A DNA stretch of 64,000 nucleotides from an uncultured Glaciecola sp. GTDB lineage: Bacteria > Pseudomonadota > Gammaproteobacteria > Enterobacterales > Alteromonadaceae. Within the stretch, counting starts at the first letter, position 1; each line of letters starts with the position of its first letter. The translations under genes and the position numbers were made by a program. The stretch covers positions 124,001-188,000 of the forward strand of contig CANMCE010000008.1 in NCBI GenBank assembly GCA_947496235.1. The letters are read 5' to 3'. The notes beneath the pieces are model-generated. The model was not told the DNA's origin. It worked only from the letters and a program-made list of their open reading frames with translations, and did no database searches. Below, one piece after another: positions 36,111 through 45,928 of the stretch.

Positions 36111-39035
36111 ATGAAATTTAACGCTAAATTGCTAAGTTCTGCCGCTGCGGCTGTAGCGCTAGCAATGGCTGTTCAAGGCTGCCAACCCAAAAGCGATGCA
36201 CCAAATTCAGGTGAACAGGCAACTAAAAATTATCAACAAACGGCTAACGGTGTAATCGTAACCCCTAGTGAAGGGCAAGCAAAAACCGTAAGAGTGCAAG
36301 TTTACGACAACAACATTTTCCGTGTAACAGCTTTACCTCATCAAAACTTAGAAAGTGTTGCAGACAGTATTCAAGTAGTGGCTAAGCCTTCTGGAACCTT
36401 TGAAGTAAGCGAACAAGGTTCAAGTATTAAAGTGGCTACCGAGGAAGGATATGCCTTAGTTAACCTTGCCAGCGGTGCAGTTACCGTGTTCGATGATCAA
36501 GGGAAAGAATTACTGTCCAGTGTCAACAGCGGTGAATTTGGGCCTGTAACCATGGACCCAATTACGCCTGACGAAGATAGCTATTCTATGCGTCAGCAGT
36601 GGAACAAAAATACTGATGAAGGATTTTTTGGTTTAGGTCAGCATCAAAACGGCCAAGTTAACTATGCTGGTGAAAATTTAGAAATGGCTACTCATAACCT
36701 CGAGATTACTATTCCTATGGTAGTGTCTACTCGTCACTACGGCGTGCTTTGGGACAATGCATCCATTACGCATTTTGGTGATCCTAGAGGCAATATGCCA
36801 ATGGATGAAAACCTATCTTTATTCGATGAGCAAGGAAATCCTGGAGGATTAACAGCCAAATATTATGATGGCGAAGAGCTTTTATTCACTCGCGTTGAAT
36901 CTGATCCTAATTATCAGTTTTTATCTCACAACAGTGTAAGAGAATTTCCTTTTCCTGAGGAGATTGGTGATGTTGCAAATCCGCAGGTTGAATGGACAGG
37001 TAGCATAATGTCAGACACTGGCGGTGAACATTTTTTCAAACTCTATTCTAGTAGCTATGCAACCGTAGAATTTGCAGGAGAAGAAGTGTTAAATCGCTGG
37101 AGAATGAATTGGAATCCTTGGTACCACGATTTTACCTATGAAATGAAAGCTGGCGAGAAAGTCCCAGTGAAATTTACATGGGATTCAAATGGCGGTTATT
37201 TCAGAATGAAGCACACGCCACCGCAAGCTCAAGAAGACCAGTATTCTTTATCATTTGCATCTGAAACCGGCAAAGCCATAGATTACTACGTGGTAGTGGG
37301 TGATGATTATGATGATGTTATCGCAGGTTATCGCGAGCTAACGGGTGACTCTGTGATGTTGCCTAAATGGGCGTACGGATTTTGGCAAAGCCGTGAGCGC
37401 TACACCAATCAAGATCAGTTAGTCGATGTCGTTAAAGAATACCGCAAGCGTGAAATCCCCTTAGATAACATAGTACTTGATTGGTCGTATTGGCCACAAG
37501 ACGCTTGGGGAAGCCATAAATTCGATAAAGAGCATTTCCCAGATCCTAAAAAAATGGTGGATGAAGTTCATGCGCTAAATGCCAATATTATGATTTCTGT
37601 TTGGCCTAAGTTTTACCCTACTACTGATAACTATAAAGAATTGGCAGCTAAGGGTTACATGCTAACCAAAAATGTTGACCAAGAAGGAAATCTAGACTGG
37701 ATTGGTCAAGGCTACAAAAATGGTTTCTACGACCCCTACCCAGAAGAATCTCAACAAATATTTTGGCGCCAATTACGCGACAACATCAATGTACACGGAT
37801 TCGATGCTTGGTGGTTAGATGCTTCAGAGCCGGACATTCATTCAAACTTGTCGTATCAAAAACGAAAAGAAGTCATGAGTCCATTATCTGTAGGTAACGG
37901 TGCTGAATATTTCAATTCTTATGCTGTGCCTAACGCCGAGGGTGTTTATAAAGGTGAGCGAGTAACAGACCCAGACAAACGCGCTTTTATTTTAACTCGT
38001 AGTGGTTTTGGTGGAATTCAAAGAGCCGGAACAGCCATATGGAGTGGTGATACAGTGCCGCGCTGGTCCAATTTACGCGAGCAAATTGCTGCTGGTTTAG
38101 GTGCTAGTTTGGCGGGTATGCCTAACTGGACGATGGACATAGGCGGATTCACACCAGAAGACAAATATCGCAACGTGGATGGAAAATTCGTAGGTCACTT
38201 CTCAGGTTTACGCGAAGAAGATATTCAACCTTGGCAAGAATTGAATGTACGCTGGTTCCAATTCGGCGCTTTCGTACCCTTGTTCCGCTCACATGGACAA
38301 AACCCTTATCGTGAGATTTTCAATATTGCGGATGAAGGTTCAGATATTTATAACTCAATGGTTTATTACACTAAATTGAGATACAGATTAATGCCATATA
38401 TCTATAGTGAAGCTGGCAAAATGTACCATCAAGATGGCACTTTAATGCGTGGTTTAGTAATGGATTTCCCAGAAGATAAAACCGCCATTAACTTAAATGA
38501 TCAGTATATGTTTGGTCCTGCATTGTTAGTGAATCCGGTTCATCAAGAAGGTGCCACTTGCCGGGAAGTTTATCTGCCTCAAGGAACGACCTGGTTTGAT
38601 TTTTACACTGGTAAGTCTTATCAAGGTGGTCAAACAATTGAAGCCAGTGCACCGCTAACTCGTATGCCGTTGTTTGTTAAAGCCGGTTCTATCATTCCCA
38701 CTGGACCAGCAATTCAAACGGTTTATGAAAAGCCTGATGCGCCAATTCTCCTAACAATTTATGCAGGAGAAGATGGTGAGTACGCACTTTATGAAGACGA
38801 TGGTAAATCATACGATTATGAAAAAGGTGAATTTAGCTTTGTGCAAATTAATTATGACGACAATGCTAAAACCGTCTCTTTCAGCCAACGTGAAGGCGGA
38901 TTCCCAGAACTTGTGACTGAACGTGTGTTTAACATTCGTTTGATTACTGGAGAACAAGCCGACGCCGCTAATTTTGATGTACAAACTGAAGCACAAGTGA
39001 CTTATACAGGTGAACCAGTTAGCGTTCAGCTTTAA
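36111..39035 (+). CDS. Glycoside hydrolase family 31 with inserted PA14 domain (probable alpha-xylosidase), lipoprotein
   Basis: 974 residues from ATG 36111, chosen because GGAG lies 6 bp upstream and a lipoprotein signal follows (AVQGC lipobox). GH31 catalytic motifs: WWLDASEPD with nucleophile Asp570 and WSGDTVPRW with acid/base Asp647. A PA14 domain (about residues 243-378, GGLTAKYYDG to YSLSFASE) is inserted between the N-terminal beta-sandwich and the barrel. This is the architecture of Cellvibrio Xyl31A, an alpha-xylosidase acting on xyloglucan oligosaccharides. Lipid-anchored, probably periplasmic or outer-membrane. Confidence 0.92.
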   Translation: MKFNAKLLSSAAAAVALAMAVQGCQPKSDAPNSGEQATKNYQQTANGVIVTPSEGQAKTVRVQVYDNNIFRVTALPHQNLESVADSIQVVAKPSGTFEVSEQGSSIKVATEEGYALVNLASGAVTVFDDQGKELLSSVNSGEFGPVTMDPITPDEDSYSMRQQWNKNTDEGFFGLGQHQNGQVNYAGENLEMATHNLEITIPMVVSTRHYGVLWDNASITHFGDPRGNMPMDENLSLFDEQGNPGGLTAKYYDGEELLFTRVESDPNYQFLSHNSVREFPFPEEIGDVANPQVEWTGSIMSDTGGEHFFKLYSSSYATVEFAGEEVLNRWRMNWNPWYHDFTYEMKAGEKVPVKFTWDSNGGYFRMKHTPPQAQEDQYSLSFASETGKAIDYYVVVGDDYDDVIAGYRELTGDSVMLPKWAYGFWQSRERYTNQDQLVDVVKEYRKREIPLDNIVLDWSYWPQDAWGSHKFDKEHFPDPKKMVDEVHALNANIMISVWPKFYPTTDNYKELAAKGYMLTKNVDQEGNLDWIGQGYKNGFYDPYPEESQQIFWRQLRDNINVHGFDAWWLDASEPDIHSNLSYQKRKEVMSPLSVGNGAEYFNSYAVPNAEGVYKGERVTDPDKRAFILTRSGFGGIQRAGTAIWSGDTVPRWSNLREQIAAGLGASLAGMPNWTMDIGGFTPEDKYRNVDGKFVGHFSGLREEDIQPWQELNVRWFQFGAFVPLFRSHGQNPYREIFNIADEGSDIYNSMVYYTKLRYRLMPYIYSEAGKMYHQDGTLMRGLVMDFPEDKTAINLNDQYMFGPALLVNPVHQEGATCREVYLPQGTTWFDFYTGKSYQGGQTIEASAPLTRMPLFVKAGSIIPTGPAIQTVYEKPDAPILLTIYAGEDGEYALYEDDGKSYDYEKGEFSFVQINYDDNAKTVSFSQREGGFPELVTERVFNIRLITGEQADAANFDVQTEAQVTYTGEPVSVQL

Positions 39036-39100
39036 GTGCTTAATTTACAGAAAAGTGTTGGCTTGCCAGCACTTTTCGTTGTGGATAGAAATTTTGAAAA

Positions 39101-42100
39101 ATGGGATTTAACACCACCATGGCAATGCAACATAAAACCTTTTTAGTGCGCGCGTGCGCGACGGCTTTGGCTACTTTATTAGTGGTAGGCTGTGCTTCAG
39201 AAAAAACATCTTCCACTGCACCTACAGTAGATGTGCAAGAAAAAGTAGAATGGCCTAATTTAACCAGTCCTATCGTCTACGCAGAAGAAGACAAAGCCTT
39301 TGTCGAAGACTTGTTAGGAAAAATGACGACAGAACAAAAAGTCGGACAGGTTCTACAGGCAGAAATACAGTCAATAACACCTGAACAAGCGCGTGAGTTT
39401 CATATAGGTTCAATATTAAATGGTGGTGGTTCTGTACCTAATAGAAATCCAGAAGCGACTGCCAAAGATTGGGCGGCATACGCGCAAACTTTCTACCAAG
39501 CGTCTGTGAATGCGGATGAAAAACATGCTGGAATTCCAATTATTTGGGGCACAGATGCTGTGCACGGACATGGTAACTTGGAAGGGGCGACAATTTTCCC
39601 ACACAACATTGGATTAGGTGCTGCCAATAATGCTGAATTGGTTGAGAAAATTGGCCAAGCCACAGCATTAGAAGTGCGCGCAAGTGGTATTGAATGGATC
39701 TTTGCACCAACAGTAGCAGTCGCTCGAAATGATCGCTGGGGGCGTACCTATGAATCTTATTCTGAAAACCCAGAACTCGTTGCCAAACTTGGTGCTGCCT
39801 TAGTTACAGGTATGCAAGGCGAAGTTGGTACCGATGAATTTCTTGGTGAAGATCGTGTGCTAGCAACGGTAAAACACTTTATTGGAGACGGCGGTACTTT
39901 TGGTGGTGATGACCAAGGCGACGTCAGATTAAATGAGTCTGAACTTATTCGTATTCATGCACCTGGCTATTTTTCAACCTTGGATGCAGGCGCCCTCTCC
40001 TTGATGGCCAGTTTTAACTCCATTAACGGCGAAAAGATGCATGGTAATCAGTATTTGCTAACCGATATTCTGCGCGAAAAACTCGACTTTAAAGGATTAG
40101 TGGTAGGGGATTGGAACGGTCATGGGCAAGTACCTAACTGTACCAACGATAGTTGCCCGCAGTCTTTCAATGCCGGTCTTGATCTCTTTATGGTAGTGAA
40201 TGATTGGGAAAGCATGTATCACAAAATGCTGGAGCAATTAGCTGCTGGCGAAATTACTATGGCACGTTTAGATGAGGCGGTGCGTAGAATTTTGTTGGTG
40301 AAAAAAGCATTAGGGCTATTTGACGGTAAAGGCCCTTTAGATCGTCAAGTGGGCGGAGATAATACCGTTATAGGTTCTGACCAGCATCGCGAAATTGCTC
40401 GCCAAGCTGTGCGCGAATCACTGGTTTTACTCAAAAACAACGATAGCCTGTTACCGATCAGCACCCAAAAACATGTACTAGTCACTGGTCCTGGCGCCAA
40501 TGATTTAGCCATGCAAGCTGGTGGTTGGACTGTCACTTGGCAGGGCACTGGTACTAAACCAGAGGATTATGCCGGTGCTACCAGTATTTTCGAAGGTTTC
40601 CAGCAAGCCTTCGAGGGAACCAGTGGTTCAGTAGAACTCAGCGCAGACGGAAGTTATCAGAATAAACCCGATGTTGCCGTTGTAGTCTTTGGGGAAACAC
40701 CCTATGCGGAAGGGCAAGGGGATTTAAACAGTTTAGAATTTGAACCTGACAACAAAAAATCCCTAGCGCTGCTGAAGCAACTCAAATCTCAAGGTATCAA
40801 GGTAGTATCTGTGTTTATTTCGGGTCGTCCCTTGTGGATAAATCCTGAAATAAACGCATCTGATGCCTTTGTGGCAGCTTGGCTACCAGGCAGTGAGGGG
40901 GCTGGCATCGCAGATGTGTTAGTGAGTGAAAATCCGCAATCCCCTGAATATGATTTTACCGGTAAACTTTCATTTTCATGGCCTAAAACTCCGCTTCAGG
41001 ATGAATTGAATGTAGGTGATGAAGACTATGATCCTCTATTTGCTTATGGTTACGGTTTAACTTATCAAGACAAACAAAATCTTGGCATCTTGGCTGAACA
41101 AGTGGAAGGTTTGGAAAGTGCATCAAATGGCGATATTGACCTTTATATGGGACGTCCGCTTCAACCTTGGCATGTATTTATCAGAAACGATAATTCTAAC
41201 CAAATTCTCAGTGGTGCCTTTGCGCAAATGACAGACGGTACTGCAACAGTAAGAACAGCAGATAAAGATGTGCAAGAAGATGCGCTAGAATTTACCTTTA
41301 AGGACGTATGGTCCTCAGGTATGTATATCGCCAGTGGTTCAATGGACTTAACTGATTACATGCAAGAAGGAACCCTTGAAGTTGACATTCGAGTAGATGC
41401 TATTCAAAACGGAACATTGTCTTTAAGCGTTAATTGTCAGCCTTATTGTCATCAGCATTACCCATTAAGAGATTGGGCGCTAGAACATGAAGGAAAAGGG
41501 TGGCAGCATTTGTCTATTCCGTTATCTTGCTTAGTGGAAGAGGGGACAGACATCGCCAATGTAACTCGTGGTTTGGATGTAAATACTGGTGGTGCTGGTA
41601 CAGTAGCAATTGCCAATGTACAAATTAAACGACAAGGTGAACCTAACATGTCTTGCGTTCCTAGAGATAGTTATGCCACTACACCGGGTGTTCTCAATGA
41701 ACATTGGGCAGTGAGTTGGTGGATGCCTAGGCACTTAGCAAAAGTAAAACAGGCCCAACAAGGTACAGCTGACTTAGTCATGATAGGGGATTCAATTACC
41801 AATGGCTGGGAAGATGTTGGTAAAGACGTTTGGCAAAAATACTTCGGCGATATTGACACACTTAATCTTGGATTTTCGGGTGATAGAACTGAAAACGTCA
41901 TCTGGCGATTGCAAAATGATGCTCTCAAAGGAGTATCTCCTGACTTAGCCGTAATAATGATAGGCACTAACAACACTGGTCATCGTTTAGACAGCCCAGA
42001 AGCTATTCGAAATGGGGTATCTGTGATTATTGATGAGTTACAAAAACAAACACCAGACACCAAAGTACTTCTATTGGCTATTTTTCCAAGAAGTGCGACA

Positions 42101-42325
42101 CCAGAAGATGAATTACGTCAAAACAACAGTAAGACAAACATACTGTTAGAGCAGTTAGCACAACAAAAAGGGGTTATGTTTGATAGTTTCAATCAAGCGT
42201 TTTTAACCGAAGATGGGACCTTGACGACGGAAATCATGCCGGATTTACTACATCCAAAACAAAAAGGATATGAAATCTGGGCGAAACAACTCAAACCCTA
42301 TGTGGATAAATATGTTGGTAAATAA
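39101..42325 (+). CDS. Fusion of GH3 beta-glucosidase (ExoP-like) and SGNH/GDSL esterase, lipoprotein
   Basis: 1074 residues. Lipobox LVVGC31. GH3 barrel (about 70-400) with AVHGHGN, KHFIGDGGT and nucleophile Asp337 (VVGDWNGH); GH3 second domain (about 430-650); a galactose-binding-like module as in Pseudoalteromonas ExoP (about 670-845). Then a complete SGNH hydrolase (about 860-1074): MIGDSITNGW with Ser898, LGFSGDRTENV, MIGTNNTG, and DLLHP with Asp1048/His1051. ExoP-type enzymes end at about 840 residues, so the esterase is an added domain. Start uncertain: ATG 39119 and 39125 are alternatives. Likely releases glucose from trimmed oligosaccharides and removes ester (perhaps acetyl) groups. 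Confidence 0.9.
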   Translation: MGFNTTMAMQHKTFLVRACATALATLLVVGCASEKTSSTAPTVDVQEKVEWPNLTSPIVYAEEDKAFVEDLLGKMTTEQKVGQVLQAEIQSITPEQAREFHIGSILNGGGSVPNRNPEATAKDWAAYAQTFYQASVNADEKHAGIPIIWGTDAVHGHGNLEGATIFPHNIGLGAANNAELVEKIGQATALEVRASGIEWIFAPTVAVARNDRWGRTYESYSENPELVAKLGAALVTGMQGEVGTDEFLGEDRVLATVKHFIGDGGTFGGDDQGDVRLNESELIRIHAPGYFSTLDAGALSLMASFNSINGEKMHGNQYLLTDILREKLDFKGLVVGDWNGHGQVPNCTNDSCPQSFNAGLDLFMVVNDWESMYHKMLEQLAAGEITMARLDEAVRRILLVKKALGLFDGKGPLDRQVGGDNTVIGSDQHREIARQAVRESLVLLKNNDSLLPISTQKHVLVTGPGANDLAMQAGGWTVTWQGTGTKPEDYAGATSIFEGFQQAFEGTSGSVELSADGSYQNKPDVAVVVFGETPYAEGQGDLNSLEFEPDNKKSLALLKQLKSQGIKVVSVFISGRPLWINPEINASDAFVAAWLPGSEGAGIADVLVSENPQSPEYDFTGKLSFSWPKTPLQDELNVGDEDYDPLFAYGYGLTYQDKQNLGILAEQVEGLESASNGDIDLYMGRPLQPWHVFIRNDNSNQILSGAFAQMTDGTATVRTADKDVQEDALEFTFKDVWSSGMYIASGSMDLTDYMQEGTLEVDIRVDAIQNGTLSLSVNCQPYCHQHYPLRDWALEHEGKGWQHLSIPLSCLVEEGTDIANVTRGLDVNTGGAGTVAIANVQIKRQGEPNMSCVPRDSYATTPGVLNEHWAVSWWMPRHLAKVKQAQQGTADLVMIGDSITNGWEDVGKDVWQKYFGDIDTLNLGFSGDRTENVIWRLQNDALKGVSPDLAVIMIGTNNTGHRLDSPEAIRNGVSVIIDELQKQTPDTKVLLLAIFPRSATPEDELRQNNSKTNILLEQLAQQKGVMFDSFNQAFLTEDGTLTTEIMPDLLHPKQKGYEIWAKQLKPYVDKYVGK

Positions 42326-42374
42326 TTACTAAGTAGATTTCTACACTTTACATAGTTTTAAAAAGGACACTAAG

Positions 42375-43598
42375 ATGAATATTAAGCAAGTCTTGATAGG
42401 GGCTAGCCTGTGCCTGTCAATCGTGATTTCAGGTTGTGGTGGCGGTGGTAGTTCCAGCTCTACCCCAAATCCACCACCACCTCCGCCGGCGCCACCAACA
42501 CAGCCACCGGTAGAGCCTGAATATGATATTCCACCGGATGCTACCAGCATGCGGGACCTGACTTCAGTAGAATTTGCCGCCTTACTTGGTGAAGGTATCA
42601 ACATTGGTAACTCACTTGAGGCTCTTGATGCTAATGGTGTCCCCAATGAAACTGCTTGGGGTAATCCACCGATTTATTTGGAACTCATACAAGCAATTAA
42701 ACAAGCGGGTTTTGATATCGTTAGATTACCAGTGGCATGGAGTAAATTTAGCGATCCTGACACATACGAAATTGATGATGCTTGGATTGCAAGGGTCAAA
42801 GAAGTGGTTGATATGATCCTCGATGAGGACATGTATGTCATGATTAACATGCATTGGGACGGTGGCTGGATGCAACCTACCTATGCACAGCAAGACGAGG
42901 TGAATGAGCGTATTACTGCTATGTGGCGCCAAATTGCCATAGAATTTCGTGATTATGACGACCACCTATTATTTGCCGGTACTAACGAAGTTATGGTGAC
43001 AGGTGATTATGGTACACCCACCGAAGAATACTACACTGTACAAAATAGCTTTAATCAGACTTTCGTGGACACAGTGAGACAGACCGGTGGACGTAACTAT
43101 TATCGTTTCTTAGTGGTACAAGGCTTCAATACCAATATAGACCATACGGTGAACTTCGCTGTAATACCTGAGGATCCCGAGCAACAAAGACTCATTATGG
43201 AAGTGCATTTTTATGATCCCTTCCAGTTTACCTTAGATGAATCCAACGACAATATTACCCAATGGGGAGCCAATGCAACGGATCCAGATAAAACTGCGGG
43301 CTGGGGCAATGAGGATTTCACTGATCAACAATTCGACAAAATGAAGACAAACTTCATCGATAACGGTGTCGGTGTGATTCTTGGAGAATATGGCGCCATT
43401 TTACGAACCAACGTGATAGAGCAGGCCAGTTATCGTGTAGATTGGAATGCACATATTGTAAATGCTGCGCTTGTACGAGGTATAGTGCCGATTTATTGGG
43501 ACAATGGCGCAACCGGCAATCATGGATTAGGTGTTTTTGATCGAGTGACAGGTAGTCAGGTTTATCCAGACGTTATTGATGTGATTAAACGTCAATAA
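42375..43598 (+). CDS. Glycoside hydrolase family 5 (subfamily 4-like) endo-glucanase, lipoprotein
   Basis: 407 residues. Lipoprotein signal (IVISGC) followed by a GGGGSSSS and poly-Pro linker, as in surface-anchored enzymes. The barrel has INIGNSLEA, FDIVRLPVAW, HWDGGW, the acid/base GTNEVM (Glu205), MEVHFYDPFQFT and the nucleophile ILGEYGA (Glu338). The INIGNSLEA, HWDGGW and GTNEV forms fit subfamily GH5_4, which contains many xyloglucan-specific endo-glucanases. It would cut the polymer at the cell surface before import through the TonB-dependent receptor. Last gene of the locus, with its own terminator. Confidence 0.88.
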   Translation: MNIKQVLIGASLCLSIVISGCGGGGSSSSTPNPPPPPPAPPTQPPVEPEYDIPPDATSMRDLTSVEFAALLGEGINIGNSLEALDANGVPNETAWGNPPIYLELIQAIKQAGFDIVRLPVAWSKFSDPDTYEIDDAWIARVKEVVDMILDEDMYVMINMHWDGGWMQPTYAQQDEVNERITAMWRQIAIEFRDYDDHLLFAGTNEVMVTGDYGTPTEEYYTVQNSFNQTFVDTVRQTGGRNYYRFLVVQGFNTNIDHTVNFAVIPEDPEQQRLIMEVHFYDPFQFTLDESNDNITQWGANATDPDKTAGWGNEDFTDQQFDKMKTNFIDNGVGVILGEYGAILRTNVIEQASYRVDWNAHIVNAALVRGIVPIYWDNGATGNHGLGVFDRVTGSQVYPDVIDVIKRQ

Positions 43599-43616
43599 CT
43601 AGAAATTGAAGTACAA

Positions 43617-43655
43617 AAGCCCGCAGATAAATAAATTATTGTGCGGGTTTTTTAT
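43617..43655 (+). terminator. Terminator after the GH5 gene
   Basis: AAGCCCGCA (43617-43625) pairs with TGCGGGTTT (43642-43650), followed by T residues. It reaches the stop codon of the convergent thioredoxin-like gene. Confidence 0.85.
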
Positions 43656-44437
43656 TCCCAACTGAAACTTGGGTAAGTAGGAAAAGTAATAGACTCCTCA
43701 GGGGCTGATTTTACTGAGTCAATCAGACCTACAATATCAGAGTCCAACTGAATCCGAAATTGCCTGACTTCGCGCCAAACGGCGTAAAATTCTTCGTGAT
43801 CTTGTTCAGGGTTTTCTTTATAGCTTTTCAATAACGGACTTAGCTTTTGGTAAGCCCTTTTAAGGCGTTTAGCTTGGATTTGTTCAAACGCTTTAATAGT
43901 ATTCATTTTTTTTTGTTGATTTGGATTAAGGGTTTCTGCGTCACTTTGAATCTTAAACTTGTCGGATAAGAAGTATTCTTCAAAAGCTGAATAGTCTTTC
44001 GAAGCTGCATTGGTCCAATCAACATGGTCTTGTCTATTTAACACTTTGTTGTTTACCGGGTCAAAAATAACCACAGTAGGTGTGCCGTAAAATCCGATTA
44101 AATTTAGCTCAGATAGTGCTTCAGAACGATTTTCTAAGTAACCAACATCGACAAACTGCACAGCAAATTTATCTTGTAATTGGGAATGAAAATCTGGAAT
44201 CGAAAAGGTTTCAGAAAGGGCTCTGCTGTCATGACACCATTGAGCGCCAAAGACAGCCAATACAAGTTTATTCTCGGTTTTACCCGTGGTTATTACTTGT
44301 TGTAGTTTCTCGACAGCATCGCTTGAGGGGGTATACTTGTAATCATCAAGCAATACAATGTTTTTATCATCGGCTGACAGGGCACTACTTAAAGTCGCTA
44401 TAATGAATAAGAGGATAAAACGTGACAATGATTTCAT
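43652..44437 (-). CDS. Thioredoxin-fold periplasmic protein with single active-site Cys
   Basis: 261 residues. Signal peptide (ends SALSADD). Thioredoxin-like half with LAVFGAQWCHDSRAL: WCHD has one cysteine where thioredoxins have WCxxC, and the cis-proline YGTPTVVIF is present. The C-terminal ~100 residues are helical and charged. Without the second Cys it cannot work as a classical disulfide exchanger, though mono-Cys or chaperone roles are possible. Convergent with the GH5 gene. Confidence 0.8.
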   Translation of the reverse strand: MKSLSRFILLFIIATLSSALSADDKNIVLLDDYKYTPSSDAVEKLQQVITTGKTENKLVLAVFGAQWCHDSRALSETFSIPDFHSQLQDKFAVQFVDVGYLENRSEALSELNLIGFYGTPTVVIFDPVNNKVLNRQDHVDWTNAASKDYSAFEEYFLSDKFKIQSDAETLNPNQQKKMNTIKAFEQIQAKRLKRAYQKLSPLLKSYKENPEQDHEEFYAVWREVRQFRIQLDSDIVGLIDSVKSAPEESITFPTYPSFSWE

Positions 44438-44673
44438 TCCATCGAAAAAGTGCCGTCAAATAGATACATGCCATTATCTAAGTAGTTGATACTAAAATGC
44501 AACTATAAAACACGAATATTTCAACAATTAGAGGCGATGGTATTAGATGAGCAATGCAAAACTAACATCATTGTTTGCGATAAATCCGAACATCACAAAG
44601 TCTTACAAATTGAAACAGACATGAAAATCAACTGTGATATATTTGCGTTATAGTAGAAAGAGGAGTGAACTCA

Positions 44674-44922
44674 GTGGAAGGTACAACCTTTGTTTTATTG
44701 TTGCTTTTTTGTTTCGTATTGCCCATTACCATGTATAGCATTTGGACAGGACACAAAAAAGAAATGTTGAAGTTAAAAGCAAAAAACGGTGGCGTTGAAG
44801 TGCAAGCAATGGAAGCTGAAATTGTCACAATTAAAAAGCGTTTAGCCGCGCTTGAAGCTATAGTGACAGATGAAAAATATCAATTGAATAAAGCGTTCGA
44901 TGATCTTAATAAAGATGATTAA
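44674..44922 (+). CDS. Small single-span membrane protein with coiled coil (PspB-like layout)
   Basis: 82 residues from GTG 44674 (AGGAG 8 bp upstream; an earlier GTG at 44665 overlaps the site). One N-terminal membrane segment (FVLLLLFCFVLPITMYSIW), then a charged coiled coil (MEAEIVTIKKRLAALEAIV) and DEKYQLNKAFDDL. PspB has the same layout, but no psp genes are near, so the name is not assigned. Confidence 0.7.
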   Translation: MEGTTFVLLLLFCFVLPITMYSIWTGHKKEMLKLKAKNGGVEVQAMEAEIVTIKKRLAALEAIVTDEKYQLNKAFDDLNKDD

Positions 44923-45005
44923 TCAGAGTAACTAAGACTATAAGTGACTTTTGTTTGTATTCATAACAAGCTAAACTAACGCCCATTGTGAAAAAGGAAG
45001 CTGCT

Positions 45006-45500
45006 ATGAAACTTGGAATCGTACTTTTAACTTGTTGTTTGTTATTTTCTTGTGCGAGCAACAATAATATCCCTAAGCCAACGACACTGGGTCAATTGGA
45101 TGGCGCAGAACTTAGACTTAAAGTCTTGGTTGAAGCGCCAGGCACTCTGTTTGCACGAGATTCTAAATTAGAAGTCACTTTTGATTCCGGCTCTGGCAAA
45201 ACAACGGAATCGTTCCCGATAAAATTACTGGGTGTTGAAAAAGTCGAAGAGGGAATAAGCTTATTTTCTTCTGATATCGATTATAACAGCCATTTAGTGG
45301 CAGTTGACGATGAGTCTATGGACGCGTTTCTAGCATTCTTAGAAAATAATGCAGATGCAGCCTTTACGGTAAGATTATCACCTGCGTTTACCAATTTGCC
45401 GAATCGAGCAAAAATGTATTATGCCACTTTTGTTCGCATGAATAGATTAGGCGAGTATGAGCCTCTTGTATCACACATGCAGATTGATGTACCCAAGTAG
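45006..45500 (+). CDS. Lipoprotein of unknown function
   Basis: 164 residues from ATG 45006, chosen because AAGGAAG is 5 bp upstream (a GTG at 44988 extends the frame). Lipobox LLFSCAS. The mature part is rich in beta-strand (ELRLKVLVEAPGTLF, DSKLEVTFDSGSG) and unrecognised. A perfect palindromic terminator lies 90 bp downstream. Confidence 0.75.
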   Translation: MKLGIVLLTCCLLFSCASNNNIPKPTTLGQLDGAELRLKVLVEAPGTLFARDSKLEVTFDSGSGKTTESFPIKLLGVEKVEEGISLFSSDIDYNSHLVAVDDESMDAFLAFLENNADAAFTVRLSPAFTNLPNRAKMYYATFVRMNRLGEYEPLVSHMQIDVPK

Positions 45501-45588
45501 GTGAACGGTATAAAAAATAATCACTACATCTCCTGCAATATACCTACTTTTGGTCCCAGATAAGGTATATTTCCACATTACTAAAAAT

Positions 45589-45619
45589 CGAAAAAACGCG
45601 TTCTAGAACGCGTTTTTCG
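45589..45619 (+). terminator. Palindromic terminator
   Basis: CGAAAAAACGCGTTCT and AGAACGCGTTTTTCG pair over 14-15 bp with almost no loop, with T-runs on both strands. Could act in either direction. Confidence 0.85.
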
Positions 45620-45724
45620 AATAATAAATATAAAACTTGAAAACTTTTTGAACCTTTCGCAAAATATTGTTGTCAATCTTTTGACTATCACTCGTTAAAA
45701 AAAGAATAAGCCATCAGGCAAGTA

Positions 45725-45928
45725 GTGGAGACTATCGTTTTGTTATTTTCTAAAGTCTTGTTTAGACTCACATTTTTTGCATTTGTTATTATATATGGTG
45801 CTGTATTAGCGGAGTTCATCAACCCCGCATATTATCAGGTGAATGTGAATATCGATTTAGAAGCTTTGGTGCTGACCGGCATTGTTGCGGCTTATTTGTA
45901 CTTTTTTCTTAGAAAACGCAAACACTAA
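45725..45928 (+). CDS. Small membrane protein
   Basis: 67 residues; GTG start with AGG 5 bp upstream. Two hydrophobic segments (about residues 4-30 and 45-60) and a basic end RKRKH. Its stop codon overlaps the stop of the convergent YciI-like gene. Not recognised. Confidence 0.5.
   Translation: METIVLLFSKVLFRLTFFAFVIIYGAVLAEFINPAYYQVNVNIDLEALVLTGIVAAYLYFFLRKRKH

Noticed and set aside
44674-44922. PspB assignment
   Set aside because: Only the layout is similar; no pspA or pspC neighbours and no clear sequence signature.
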